A model generated the notes under the pieces. The model saw nothing but the letters and a program-made list of their open reading frames with translations, did not search any database and was not told where the DNA came from. A program made the translations under genes and the position numbers. A DNA stretch of 40,672 nucleotides from Bacteroidota bacterium (GTDB lineage: Bacteria > Bacteroidota > Bacteroidia > AKYH767-A > OLB10), in contig JADKJB010000022.1 of assembly GCA_016722525.1 (NCBI GenBank), forward strand, positions 1 to 40,672. Reading direction: 5' to 3'. This document shows, piece after piece, positions 10,033 through 18,087 of the stretch. Every line of letters starts with the position of its first letter. The stretch's first letter is position 1.

Positions 10033-10979
10033 AGATACGGTAAAGTCCGTGATGAACTTGCCAGTAAACTTCAAAGGTATTATGACCAAACTGGTAAAAC
10101 ACTTTCAATTACCGAATCTTCTTTATTTGATGTTTCGGCCTTTTTTAAATGGAGGATGTATGACAACGAAGAAAACAAAGCCAGGAAAGGAAAAAATAAT
10201 ATCATCAACAAAACAAAGGACAAAGCCGTTGGCATGGGTACAATGAATAAGACAAAAAAATTAACTAGATTCTTTTTTCACAGAGCTGTTGATAATTTTA
10301 ATTGTACTTTAAATTTGAATACTGAAAATGCAATCTTTGATGATAAACCATACGATAGGGAAATGAATGACGTGTACTTGAATATGGAACAACTATTTGA
10401 AATTAAGAAATTAGATTTGAATGGAAATGAAAGAATGCAACGGCATCGCTCGCTCTTTATTTTAGGATGTCTTGGGGGCGGGTACAGGATTTCGGACCTT
10501 GTTAAACTACCAAAACCAAAGTTAGAAAGGTTCGAGGATGGTAAAGAGTATTATTGTTTTAGTGTGAGAAGTCAAAAAACAAACACCAAAACATTAGTTC
10601 CTATTCCTCATGAATTAGATTCTTTAATTGAGTCATATGACTTTGAAATTGAAACTAAACGCAAGGAATTCAGGGATGATATTAAATTACTTGGTGAAAT
10701 GTGTGGATGGATTGAACCGTACAAGTACGTTGAAATACTCGCCGACGGTACACCAGAACCAGTTGAGAAACCATTTAAAGATATGTTAATGCCGAAAACG
10801 TGCAGGAAATCGTTTTGTTCTATCCTTTACAATTTTACGATTTAACCAAGGAGGAGTGTTGCGATTACTCCGGTCACAATCCGAATTCAGATGAATTTTT
10901 GAAATACTTACGGATTGACAAAAAGATGAAAGCTCAAAAGTTAGTTGCGAAATTTAATGCAAAGCCAATTATTTTCTAA
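10033..10979 (+). pseudogene. Tyrosine recombinase, core-binding and catalytic part, frameshifted near the end
   Basis: The core-binding domain is RYYDQTGKTLSITESSL, SAFFKWRMYDNEENKARK, GTMNKTKKLTRFFFHRAV. The catalytic domain shows the first Arg in LGGGYRISDLVKL, Lys in RSQKTNTKTLVPIP and the second Arg in PKTCRKSFCSI. The usual His of HxxR is replaced by Lys. After one missing T in the T4 run at 10833-10836 the frame continues YDLTKEECCDYSGHNPNSDE, then FLKYLRI with the nucleophilic Tyr in KYL. Read as one protein it keeps R, K, R, GH and Y. Cutting and joining at the tRNA relic upstream is inferred from position. Confidence 0.7.
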
Positions 10980-11046
10980 GTTCAAAATTGTTATACAATA
11001 AAGTTTATAGAGTTTGTAATGCAATATTATTCGACTATTTATTTTC

Positions 11047-11340
11047 ATGAAAGCAATAAATTATTTTGATGATGCCGGCAACCTGGTATTTTACATGTAC
11101 CTTATAGATGATACGCGAGACTGTACTATGACTTTAAAATTTAGCATAGACAGTAAAATGATAATTACAAAAAATACAGAACGATACATCCGGTGTATTG
11201 AAGAACGAAAAGTTCAAGCTGACCTGCGGGAACATTTTATAGAAAAACTGTTCGAGTGTATCAGGAAAGAGTGCAATCTAACTGCTGTAAAGCATGATGA
11301 AATAAATTATTTGTTTACTGAAAAATGTCGAACTTCGTAA
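11047..11340 (+). CDS. Hypothetical protein (97 residues)
   Basis: Not recognised. A soluble, charged protein with a beta-rich first half (FDDAGNLVFYMYLID, CTMTLKFSIDSKM) and a helical second half (ADLREHFIEKLFECIRKE). No signal peptide or membrane segment. It lies between the recombinase and the first copy of the hairpin leader, in the same direction as the neighbours, so it is probably cargo of the integrated element. Confidence 0.5.
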   Translation: MKAINYFDDAGNLVFYMYLIDDTRDCTMTLKFSIDSKMIITKNTERYIRCIEERKVQADLREHFIEKLFECIRKECNLTAVKHDEINYLFTEKCRTS

Positions 11341-11361
11341 AAATATACAACGAATATGAAT

Positions 11362-11396
11362 CCTGAACGTGACATGGGCAAGCATCAATCTTCAGG
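11362..11396 (+). promoter_or_regulatory. Hairpin leader element, copy 1
   Basis: CCTGAA-cgtgac-ATG-ggcaag-CAT-caatc-TTCAGG forms an outer 6-bp helix and a short inner helix capped by GGCAAG, followed by ATTTTCTA and an ATG at 11410. Copy 2 (12503-12540) has the same loop and flanks. The inner pair A-T here is G-C there, a compensatory change that supports an RNA structure. Class not recognised. Confidence 0.55.
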
Positions 11397-11409
11397 ATTT
11401 TCTACTTTA

Positions 11410-11639
11410 ATGAACAAAAAACTGGAGGAGGGGGCGGTGCGGGGTATTTCGAGCGTTGAAATGATAAGGGTTGGAACCGTACGGAAATGGTCAGGGCCGA
11501 GGAAGCGAGTGCCGTTAAGAGTATTCTCATCAAAGAGCACCGGGTTGTAATTTATCAAAAAAATTCATTTGGTGAAATTTCGCCTCAAATCATTGCGTGC
11601 CGGGAGCTTACTTCTGTTTGTAGGATTATCGAACTTTAA
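11410..11639 (+). pseudogene. Small hypothetical gene after hairpin leader, probable frameshift
   Basis: The ATG at 11410 lies 13 bases beyond the hairpin leader, the same place as the primase-like start after copy 2. The first frame (MNKKLEEGAVRGISS) runs to 11550 but looks non-coding after about 20 codons. From about 11487 another frame reads better (MVRAEEASAVKSILIKEH, VVIYQKNSFGEISPQI, TSVCRIIEL) and stops at 11639. One lost base, perhaps in the GGAGGAGGGGG run, would join them into about 76 residues. Function unknown. The reading is uncertain, and only the C-terminal frame looks clearly protein-like. Confidence 0.35.
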
Positions 11640-11653
11640 TTGTAAGTAATTTT

Positions 11654-12364
11654 ATGAAAAAAAATAAGGAAGAAAAAATAGTCCAAATGAAAGAAATTTC
11701 CAGATTTACTCTGGATACGAAGGATAAGTGGGTAAGAGCATATTATAACAATTCCGCATACAGACAGGATTTTATAGATTGTAGGCGAATTGCAGTGTTA
11801 TTATTCGATAAAATTGTTGAAAACGAAGAATCATTGAAGGAAGAAGCATATAATGACGCGCAGGTAATAGTTAATAGTCTTTGGAATTCTTTTATTGTAA
11901 CCTACATGAAGTGTTTCACAAACTCCGATTATCGTGGGCATATCGACTACTCAAAAGTGCATAAACTGTTGAAATCTGATGATTTATTGAAAGTACATGA
12001 GCACATCACCGAATTAAGACATGACCATGTAGCACATTCGTTAGATTCCAAACACTCCACATTGGAAGTGTACGGAGCGGTATTTGTTGATGCATTTGAT
12101 AATAGGAATGTGGAATACCGAATTACCTCGGACGGTATTAGAACTCACTTACCATCAAAAAACATAGTCAAGGAATATATCAAGATGTCTGAATTATTCA
12201 TTGAATATTTCACAAAAACAACTGAAAAGGTAGCCCGAAAGCTTCACGAACAAATGGAGCCCATTCATCTGAAACTTCTTTTTCCGGATAGAACATTTAA
12301 TAAAGACATGGTACCGCGCAAACCACTGACCGATGAAGATTTAAAAGATATCTTCTTTGAATAG
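11654..12364 (+). CDS. Hypothetical helical protein (236 residues), possibly HEPN-like
   Basis: Mostly alpha-helical and charged with no signal peptide. The segment KVHEHITELRHDHVAHSLD (residues about 115-133) contains R-x5-H within a helix, which resembles the Rx4-6H motif of HEPN nucleases and related cell-surface or Abi proteins. This is a motif-level resemblance only. The C-terminal part (ELFIEYFTKTTEKVARKLHE) is a further amphipathic helix. It lies between the two hairpin leaders within the integrated element. If HEPN-like, it could be a defence or toxin gene; otherwise function unknown. Confidence 0.6.
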   Translation: MKKNKEEKIVQMKEISRFTLDTKDKWVRAYYNNSAYRQDFIDCRRIAVLLFDKIVENEESLKEEAYNDAQVIVNSLWNSFIVTYMKCFTNSDYRGHIDYSKVHKLLKSDDLLKVHEHITELRHDHVAHSLDSKHSTLEVYGAVFVDAFDNRNVEYRITSDGIRTHLPSKNIVKEYIKMSELFIEYFTKTTEKVARKLHEQMEPIHLKLLFPDRTFNKDMVPRKPLTDEDLKDIFFE

Positions 12365-12502
12365 ATTCAGGTATTACCAAACTATTGATAAAAAGTAAAA
12401 ATAAATTTGGAAAAGTCCGAAATTTTGTTAATTTTTGTTTTTGTCGGCTATTTATCGACATAAACAAACTCTCTTGCCGGAGAAATAACCTTTAATCTGA
12501 AT

Positions 12503-12540
12503 CCTGAACAAGGAGGTGGGCAAGCACCAATCTGTTCAGG
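12503..12540 (+). promoter_or_regulatory. Hairpin leader element, copy 2
   Basis: CCTGAAC-aaggag-GTG-ggcaag-CAC-caatct-GTTCAGG is the same structure as at 11362-11396, with one extra outer pair and a G-C for A-T exchange in the inner helix. The flank ATTTTCTA is conserved and the primase-like gene starts 17 bases later at 12557. A TAAATTTG box at 12402-12409 could be the -7 promoter element, giving a leader of about 140 nt. Confidence 0.6.
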
Positions 12541-12556
12541 ATTTTCTATTAGAATT

Positions 12557-14023
12557 ATGTTTAACCAAGAAGGCAATATCAAACTGCTCAGCCATGTGCA
12601 GGAATACGAAAAAGATGGAATCTGGATATCTGTTGAAGAAGGTCTGGAGCAAATAAGGACGGGCAGTATACTTGTATCAAAGGCCAGAAATTCCCCATCA
12701 GGTGAATATGACTGGCTGAAAACCAATAAGTTGGCTTGCGTTATATGGAATTATTGCGGAAATTATGCTTATTTCGATTTTGACCTGAAAAAATATGAAG
12801 CGCAAGGCGGTACTGAGTTGGTTCAGAAAAAAGTTGAATGTGTAAAGGAAAATTTGATGAATACATCCTTTGTTGCGGCTGTATGGGATAGTCTTTCTGG
12901 AAAGGGCTTGGGCATGCTTGTAAAACACGAATTATCTTTCAGTTCACATGACGAATGGGAAAGATTTTACCTGTCCGTGTGCTCGGAACTATTGTCCATA
13001 ACAGGCGAGGAACCTGATTATAAATGTAGGAATATAAACAGAAAAAATGTCCTTTCCTGGGACCCAAATTTATATTTGAACTTGGAGTCGGAATCGTTTC
13101 CAGCAAGCAAAATCAGCTTACTGGCTTCAGGAGTGCATTCTGATAACAAAACTGAGGAGAGTAAGACTCATATAACTACAAAATGCACTCCCCCCTTTGA
13201 TATCAAAGGACGATTTTACGCCCAATCCTATATCGATATCCATTTCAAACAGTGCCTGGATGAGGCAATTATGGTCGATGAAGTCAAAAGATATGCAATT
13301 TTTCCAACCCGGATGACTAAAATCGGAATTTATAAACCAAAAAGTAAAATATTTGGAGAAGGTCGAAAATCAATGTTGTTTTATTCACTGATTACAAGGT
13401 ATTTTCTAAATCAATCCTATCGTCGGGACAGCCTTTATGGATGGTTTAGAAGTTACAACCATGAAATGTGCGACCCACCATTGGCGGACAACGTGCTGCA
13501 CGGGACCTTCGATTATGTAATGCAACGAATCACAGCAAAGGATTTCTTCATAAAGGGCAACAGGGACTGTTATGTTCACTTTTTCTCAGATTGTAACCTG
13601 ACACTGAAGGAAAAAAAGTCCATCGTTGGAAAGAGCCGTATCATTCGTAGCAAGCAAGCTATTAAAATGGCTATACAAGAACTTGTACTCAAGGACGAGC
13701 CTATAATAAAAAGCAATGTTGTAGAAATTTCCGGAGTAAAGGAAAGAACTGTTTCAAAATACTGGTCAGAATTCCTACCAGATGCATTGCGAATGAAAAT
13801 AGAGGACCATAAACATAATTATTATAGTTTTCATCCAGTACCGGAAACCAAACCATCCTGGTTGACTGAAGAGATGCCCGTATTTGATGATATTATTGAA
13901 ATCACGCCACCTGCTATTGAATATGAACCTGAGCCCGCGTTTCAAGAAGTCAATCAAGAAATCTTGAATGGGCTATTTATGGATGCTACCGGAACGATAA
14001 TATCCCAGGAAAATGTTGCTTAA
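12557..14023 (+). CDS. BT4734/BF3469-type primase-like replication protein
   Basis: The N-terminal domain resembles the BT4734/BF3469 or VirE-N family common on Bacteroidota mobile elements. YFDFD at residues 72-76 supplies an acidic pair as in archaeo-eukaryotic primase-type folds, and WDSLSGKGLGMLVK (about 109-122) matches the family's S-x-SGKGL signature. The C-terminal half (about 215-450) is basic and ends with a helix-turn-helix-like segment, NVVEISGVKERTVSKYW (about 390-406). The tail (EEMPVFDD, PPAIEYEPEPAF) is acidic. A probable role is replication or excision of the integrated element; the catalytic activity is inferred, not shown. It is preceded by a hairpin leader that may control its translation. 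Confidence 0.65.
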   Translation: MFNQEGNIKLLSHVQEYEKDGIWISVEEGLEQIRTGSILVSKARNSPSGEYDWLKTNKLACVIWNYCGNYAYFDFDLKKYEAQGGTELVQKKVECVKENLMNTSFVAAVWDSLSGKGLGMLVKHELSFSSHDEWERFYLSVCSELLSITGEEPDYKCRNINRKNVLSWDPNLYLNLESESFPASKISLLASGVHSDNKTEESKTHITTKCTPPFDIKGRFYAQSYIDIHFKQCLDEAIMVDEVKRYAIFPTRMTKIGIYKPKSKIFGEGRKSMLFYSLITRYFLNQSYRRDSLYGWFRSYNHEMCDPPLADNVLHGTFDYVMQRITAKDFFIKGNRDCYVHFFSDCNLTLKEKKSIVGKSRIIRSKQAIKMAIQELVLKDEPIIKSNVVEISGVKERTVSKYWSEFLPDALRMKIEDHKHNYYSFHPVPETKPSWLTEEMPVFDDIIEITPPAIEYEPEPAFQEVNQEILNGLFMDATGTIISQENVA

Positions 14024-14359
14024 ATCCATTTTCGGTAGGCTTTTACGGGGCCACGATGGATGCCCAAAAAAATTGCCGAGAACTCCCCGTGTAAAATTTG
14101 ATTTTAAGCAACTTTTGACTTCCGGAGGTACCTAAGTGCCATTATTAAGGAAATGCACTGTAATCGCTTAAAAATGAGAATTTCAAATTGTCCGGAAAAC
14201 CTATTCGACCAGGGAATTATTATTTGAATTTAATGAATCTGTATTCGAGCGATGGTAATTTCAAACGCGTTAAACTCTTTTGTATATTGTACTTCTTTAT
14301 TGACACCTTACACCATATTTTTTGATATTTTTGTCCAGAAAATATATTAATTTTGAAAT
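14024..14359. other. Intergenic stretch between element and metal island
   Basis: No gene seen. TTTTACGGGG near 14040 and CCCCGTgTAAAA near 14086 could form a stem around a loop of about 35 nt. It has no clear T-run and no assigned role. The right part holds a candidate promoter for the lipoprotein gene at 14360 (listed separately). Confidence 0.4.
14299..14333 (+). promoter_or_regulatory. Candidate Bacteroidota promoter of the Cys-rich lipoprotein gene
   Basis: ATTG at 14299-14302 and TATTTTTG at 14326-14333 fit the -33 TTTG and -7 TAnnTTTG pattern, but the spacing is 23, slightly longer than usual. The -7 box ends 26 bases before the start codon at 14360. Confidence 0.35.
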
Positions 14360-14797
14360 ATGAAACCAATAATATTGTCTCTCATCGTATTTGCCGCCAT
14401 GATACACCCTGGTTGCAACAATTGTGAAGAATCGACTTTAGCTGATGGTAAGAATACCCCCATAGCCTGTTCTGAAGATTGTAAGGCAAAAAGCAAATCC
14501 GGTGAGATAGCTTGTAAATTAACTTCACCGGAATTACAGGCACGCAAAGCAACGGTACTATCCAGCTTAAAAGCTCAAGTTATTGAGAAAAAGGAGTTAA
14601 AAAATGGCTACGCGTTCAAATTTCCTGGAAATGATAAAATAGTCGATGAACTGACAGAATTTGTTAAAACAGAACGTGAATGCTGCGACTTTTTCACTTT
14701 TAATATATCTATAAGCGGAGATAAAAGTGAAGCATGGTTAGAGCTGACAGGAGCTGAAGGTACAAAGGATTTTATTGTCAACGAACTTGAACTTTAA
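14360..14797 (+). CDS. Cys-rich lipoprotein of metal-resistance island
   Basis: The signal peptide ends in a lipobox (FAAMIHPGC, Cys19), so it is predicted to be a membrane-anchored periplasmic lipoprotein. The mature part has Cys pairs (CNNCEE, CSEDCKAKS, ACKL) and a C-terminal domain with ERECCDFFTF and LELTGAEGTKDFI. This CC-DFF block is seen in small uncharacterised proteins found near metal-resistance genes. The Cys pairs suggest soft-metal binding, which is inference. The stop overlaps the start of the YnfA-type gene by one base (TAATG), so the two are likely co-translated. Confidence 0.7.
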   Translation: MKPIILSLIVFAAMIHPGCNNCEESTLADGKNTPIACSEDCKAKSKSGEIACKLTSPELQARKATVLSSLKAQVIEKKELKNGYAFKFPGNDKIVDELTEFVKTERECCDFFTFNISISGDKSEAWLELTGAEGTKDFIVNELEL

Positions 14798-15125
14798 TGG
14801 AAATCATCAAATCCATTTCAATATTTATACTTGCTGGATTATGTGAAATAGGGGAGGTTATCTCATATAGCTTTGGCTTAGAGAAGATAAACCTTTTTGG
14901 TTCGGAATTTTAGGTGCACTTATTCTTACTTTTTATGGCATAGTTGCTACTTGGCAACCTTCCAACTTTGCAAGAGTTTATGCAACCTATGGAGGAATTT
15001 TTATAGTAATGTCAATCTTGTGGTCAATGAAATTTGATAATTATTCACCTGACAAATTCGATATAATCGGAGCCCTTATAGCATTAACAGGGGTGTGTAT
15101 AATTTATTATTCACCTCGATTATAA
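14797..15125 (+). pseudogene. YnfA-family small membrane protein, frameshift plus amber codon
   Basis: The reading MEIIKSISIFILAGLCEIG followed, after one extra G in the G4 run at 14851-14854, by GYLI-x-LWLREDKPFWFGI, LTFYGIVATWQPSNFARVYA, GGIFIVMSILWSMKFD and GVCIIYYSPRL is a full YnfA-type protein of about 109 residues with four membrane helices. Two lesions are seen: the lost G, and TAG at 14868-14870 where the family has a conserved Trp (TGG) in the GGY-L-x-W-LW block. YnfA relatives are small SMR-like transporters often carried with metal-resistance genes. As sequenced, only the first 38 residues would be made. Confidence 0.75.
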
Positions 15126-15201
15126 ATTCATTAACTTTAATTTATTTTTATAGATAACTTTTTTGTTATCTTACCGAAATATTTGAAATCTTCAGGACAA
15201 A

Positions 15202-17085
15202 TTATTCAAACTTCATCAGATTTAAACTAATTAAAATTACAATTAGTGTTACCCCTACATCCGCTGCAATAGCCAACACAAGATTACCGAATCCCAGAAA
15301 GGCAAGTGTGATAAATATTAATTTAACGGCAATTGCACCAATGGTATTGATTTTTATTCGGAGCAATGTGGCTTTAGACAACCTTATTAAAAACGGAATT
15401 AAGGAAAGTTTATCATTCATCAATGCAATATTAGCTGTTTCAATAGCTGTATCACTACCCGCTGCTCCCATGGCTATTCCTACTGTAGATTGAGCCAAGG
15501 CCGGAGCATCGTTGATGCCGTCTCCTACCATGGCAACACTTTTATATTTTTTGATAGCTTCCTGAATTCGCGAAGCCTTATCTTCAGGTAACAGACCACC
15601 AAATATTTCCTTAATGTTGACAATATTTGCAACGTACCGAGCCGATAGGACACTGTCACCAGTCAGCATTATTGGTGTGATTTCCATATTAACCAGTTCC
15701 TGAATTGCATTGGCACTGTCAGGCTTTATTTCATCCATTAGCCCTATTATGCCGGCAACCCCGTCACCAAAGCTTACTACCACGCTTGTTTTACCTTGTT
15801 CAGATAAATCTTTGACTATTTGTTCTGCCTCTTGGGTTACAGGCTGACTTTCCTTAATGAATTGAAGTTTTCCTACCAAAATAGTTTCATCTTCACATAC
15901 AAGACAACGGGCGGTTGCACCCTTTCCAATTATGCTTTTAAACTTTTCTGTTTGGTGAATATGATATCCTTCCTTCCTGGCAGCGTCAACTATAGCCTGG
16001 GCAAGCGGATGCTCACTAAATACTTCCGCGCCTGCAGCACACGCCAATAATTCCTCGTGGCTTGTTCCATTCAGGGGTAAAACATCAGAAACAATTGGAT
16101 TTCCAAATGTGATTGTCCTGGTCTTATCCAAACAAATTGCATTAACCTCTGCTATTAGTTCAAGATATTTTCCTCCCTTAACTAAGATTCCTTTGGAAGA
16201 TGCATTCCCAATAGCTGCATAAATAGCAACCGGTGTTGAGATTACCAAAGCACACGGACATGCTATCACCAGGAGCGTTATTGCCTGTTCAAGCCATTGG
16301 TTCATTTCCTTATTTAATACGAATACTGGAACGGCAAAGATTAATGCAGCTAAGACAATAACTGATGGAGTGTAAATCTTAGCAAACTTTTGAATGAACT
16401 TTTGCGTATTACTTTTATTGGTGCTTACCTCGAAAGTCAGTTTGATGATTTTTGAAAAAGTTGTATCCACAGAAAGTTTTGTAGTCCTGATTTCTATAAA
16501 CCCGCTTTTATTAAATGTTCCTGCAAATACAACATCCCCTACGTGTTTGTCTTTTGGAATTGGTTCACCGGTAATGGTAGCTTCATCAATTGCTGTTTCG
16601 CCCATTTCAATTATTCCATCAAGAGGAATCAGGTCATGAGGTTTTACCTGGATTATAGTCCCAACAGTAATTTTGTCAATAGGTAATTCTCTATTAATTT
16701 CTTTTACAAAAGCAGTTTTAGGTGATTTGGAAACCAGGTTATCAAGTGCAGACTTGCTATTTTCAATTCCTATATCCTCCAATCGTTCACCTAATACATA
16801 TAATACAATCACAACAGCTGCTTCTGGATATTCACCAAGATAGTAAGCTCCGATTACTGCGATTACCATCAGCAAATTGATGCTACTGAAATTAAGTTTG
16901 AATAGAGCAAGTACTCCATTCCAAATCACTTTATAACCAATAGCAAAAATAAATGCAGCGAATACAAACGGAGCATATGGCATTGGAATATCAATGCCGA
17001 GAATTGAAAGTACTTCAAGCGTTATTACCACCACAATGGCAACAGCCAGTATTACAAATTTTCTGTCTTTGAAAGGTAAATTCAT
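15202..17085 (-). CDS. P1B-type heavy-metal ATPase (Zn/Cd/Pb class) with altered DKTG motif
   Basis: An inner-membrane pump of 627 residues without an N-terminal metal-binding HMA domain. In order: membrane helices at about 8-30, 35-57, 68-88 and 92-100; actuator TGEP at 172-175; the metal-site helix with CPC (276-278, IACPCALVIST); the phosphorylation loop LDKTRTITFGNP (Asp320); HPLAQAIVDAA in the nucleotide domain; and the hinge MVGDGINDAPA. In the family the phosphorylation motif is DKTGT. Here Gly is replaced by Arg (codon AGG, plus-strand 16117-16119), a one-base change from GGG that should damage or abolish phosphorylation. CPC with an intact Asp and hinge points to Zn2+/Cd2+/Pb2+ export. 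It is last in the metal operon. Confidence 0.9.
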   Translation of the reverse strand: MNLPFKDRKFVILAVAIVVVITLEVLSILGIDIPMPYAPFVFAAFIFAIGYKVIWNGVLALFKLNFSSINLLMVIAVIGAYYLGEYPEAAVVIVLYVLGERLEDIGIENSKSALDNLVSKSPKTAFVKEINRELPIDKITVGTIIQVKPHDLIPLDGIIEMGETAIDEATITGEPIPKDKHVGDVVFAGTFNKSGFIEIRTTKLSVDTTFSKIIKLTFEVSTNKSNTQKFIQKFAKIYTPSVIVLAALIFAVPVFVLNKEMNQWLEQAITLLVIACPCALVISTPVAIYAAIGNASSKGILVKGGKYLELIAEVNAICLDKTRTITFGNPIVSDVLPLNGTSHEELLACAAGAEVFSEHPLAQAIVDAARKEGYHIHQTEKFKSIIGKGATARCLVCEDETILVGKLQFIKESQPVTQEAEQIVKDLSEQGKTSVVVSFGDGVAGIIGLMDEIKPDSANAIQELVNMEITPIMLTGDSVLSARYVANIVNIKEIFGGLLPEDKASRIQEAIKKYKSVAMVGDGINDAPALAQSTVGIAMGAAGSDTAIETANIALMNDKLSLIPFLIRLSKATLLRIKINTIGAIAVKLIFITLAFLGFGNLVLAIAADVGVTLIVILISLNLMKFE

Positions 17086-17098
17086 TTAGAATTGTTTA

Positions 17099-17628
17099 TT
17101 ATGTATTTTCTTTGTATGAACTTTTTCGAGAAAGCCTAAACATCCCCCACCACGCAATTGGTGCTAAAACAACAACACTTGCCATTCCAGGAAAATAACC
17201 ATAACTCTCGTCAGTAAAAAAAGGAAAAATAAAATGTGCCAATTCCTTAATTCCCATTGCGGCAAAAAAAGTCCAAGCTAAATAATAGCCAAATAGATTA
17301 CCTCGCTTTACAAGTATGGGAATAAGCAGCCATGCCCCAACTGAAATTAATATCAACAAAATGATTGGAACAGAAAATATTTCAGGCGTTTCAACCCCGG
17401 TAATATCTGAAAGAAGTGCAAAAAACCAAAAACTTTTTCCTCAATTCTGTGAATTAAAAATAATATAAATGCAGACCAAAAGGGGATTTTTATTGATTCA
17501 AACGAAACTTCATTTTGGTTAAAAAGCCATAAAATATAACCAGTCAGAAAACCAGAGGTAAAAATAAGTGCAGTCCAAAATCCAAATGTAATGTACCCCA
17601 AAATTAAAATCGTAATTGTGAATAGCAA
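17099..17628 (-). pseudogene. HXXEE-domain membrane protein, one frameshift
   Basis: Two open pieces (17628-17353 and 17359-17099) join if one T is added to the T6 run near 17430. The join then reads HRIEEKVFGFFALLSDITG. HRIEE is the HXXEE signature, and the protein has about five hydrophobic segments plus a second conserved stretch, GIKELAHFIFPFF. HXXEE proteins are multi-pass membrane proteins with unknown chemistry. It lies just upstream of the P1B ATPase in the same direction and is likely co-transcribed. Confidence 0.65.
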
Positions 17629-17693
17629 AGCGAAGACGATAATTGAGGTTCGTTTTTCATTTTTCGAAACTATTATTCAGGACTTTGTGCTTT

Positions 17694-18056
17694 TTATGCG
17701 TTTCTTATAAAAATCATTAAATCTTCCGGAATTTCCATTGGCTTTAATGGTGGCACATTTGCACCACCTGTATTTCCTGTAGGAACTTTTCCGACAAATG
17801 ATTTTACTCCACCAAAAATAAGGCGGGGTATTTGACCAATGATTTCCTGAATGTTTTTTGTCTTAAAACCGAATTTCAACATCTTCCAATGTACCAAAGT
17901 GTGTGCAAATGGATAAGGCTGGCCTAAAATATGAGCCCTTTCCAGATGCCGCCAACTTTGCTCATAATATTTCAACTTATAAGCAATTTCTGCGTCCATT
18001 AACTCATTGTCGAAATATGCAGTTAACGTTCTTGGCATAAAGAGATATAATTTCAT
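17694..18056 (-). CDS. DUF3703-family protein
   Basis: A cytoplasmic protein of 120 residues matching the DUF3703 pattern: SWRHLERAHILGQPYPFAHT, LVHWKMLKFGFK, GQIPRLIFGG, VPTGNTGGANV and PMEIPEDLM. The HLERAHILGQ and VHW motifs supply conserved His residues. The family has no proven function but recurs in metal-resistance gene clusters, as here. MPRTLTAYF at 18038 is an alternative start six codons in. Confidence 0.8.
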   Translation of the reverse strand: MKLYLFMPRTLTAYFDNELMDAEIAYKLKYYEQSWRHLERAHILGQPYPFAHTLVHWKMLKFGFKTKNIQEIIGQIPRLIFGGVKSFVGKVPTGNTGGANVPPLKPMEIPEDLMIFIRNA

Positions 18057-18087
18057 ATTCTAATGTGTTATGCCAATTCCATATGGG

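Noticed and set aside
14040..14098. TTTTACGGGG / CCCCGTGTAAAA stem as an element end or attachment site
   Set aside because: No second copy was found in the window and the loop is long; kept only as a note in the intergenic entry.
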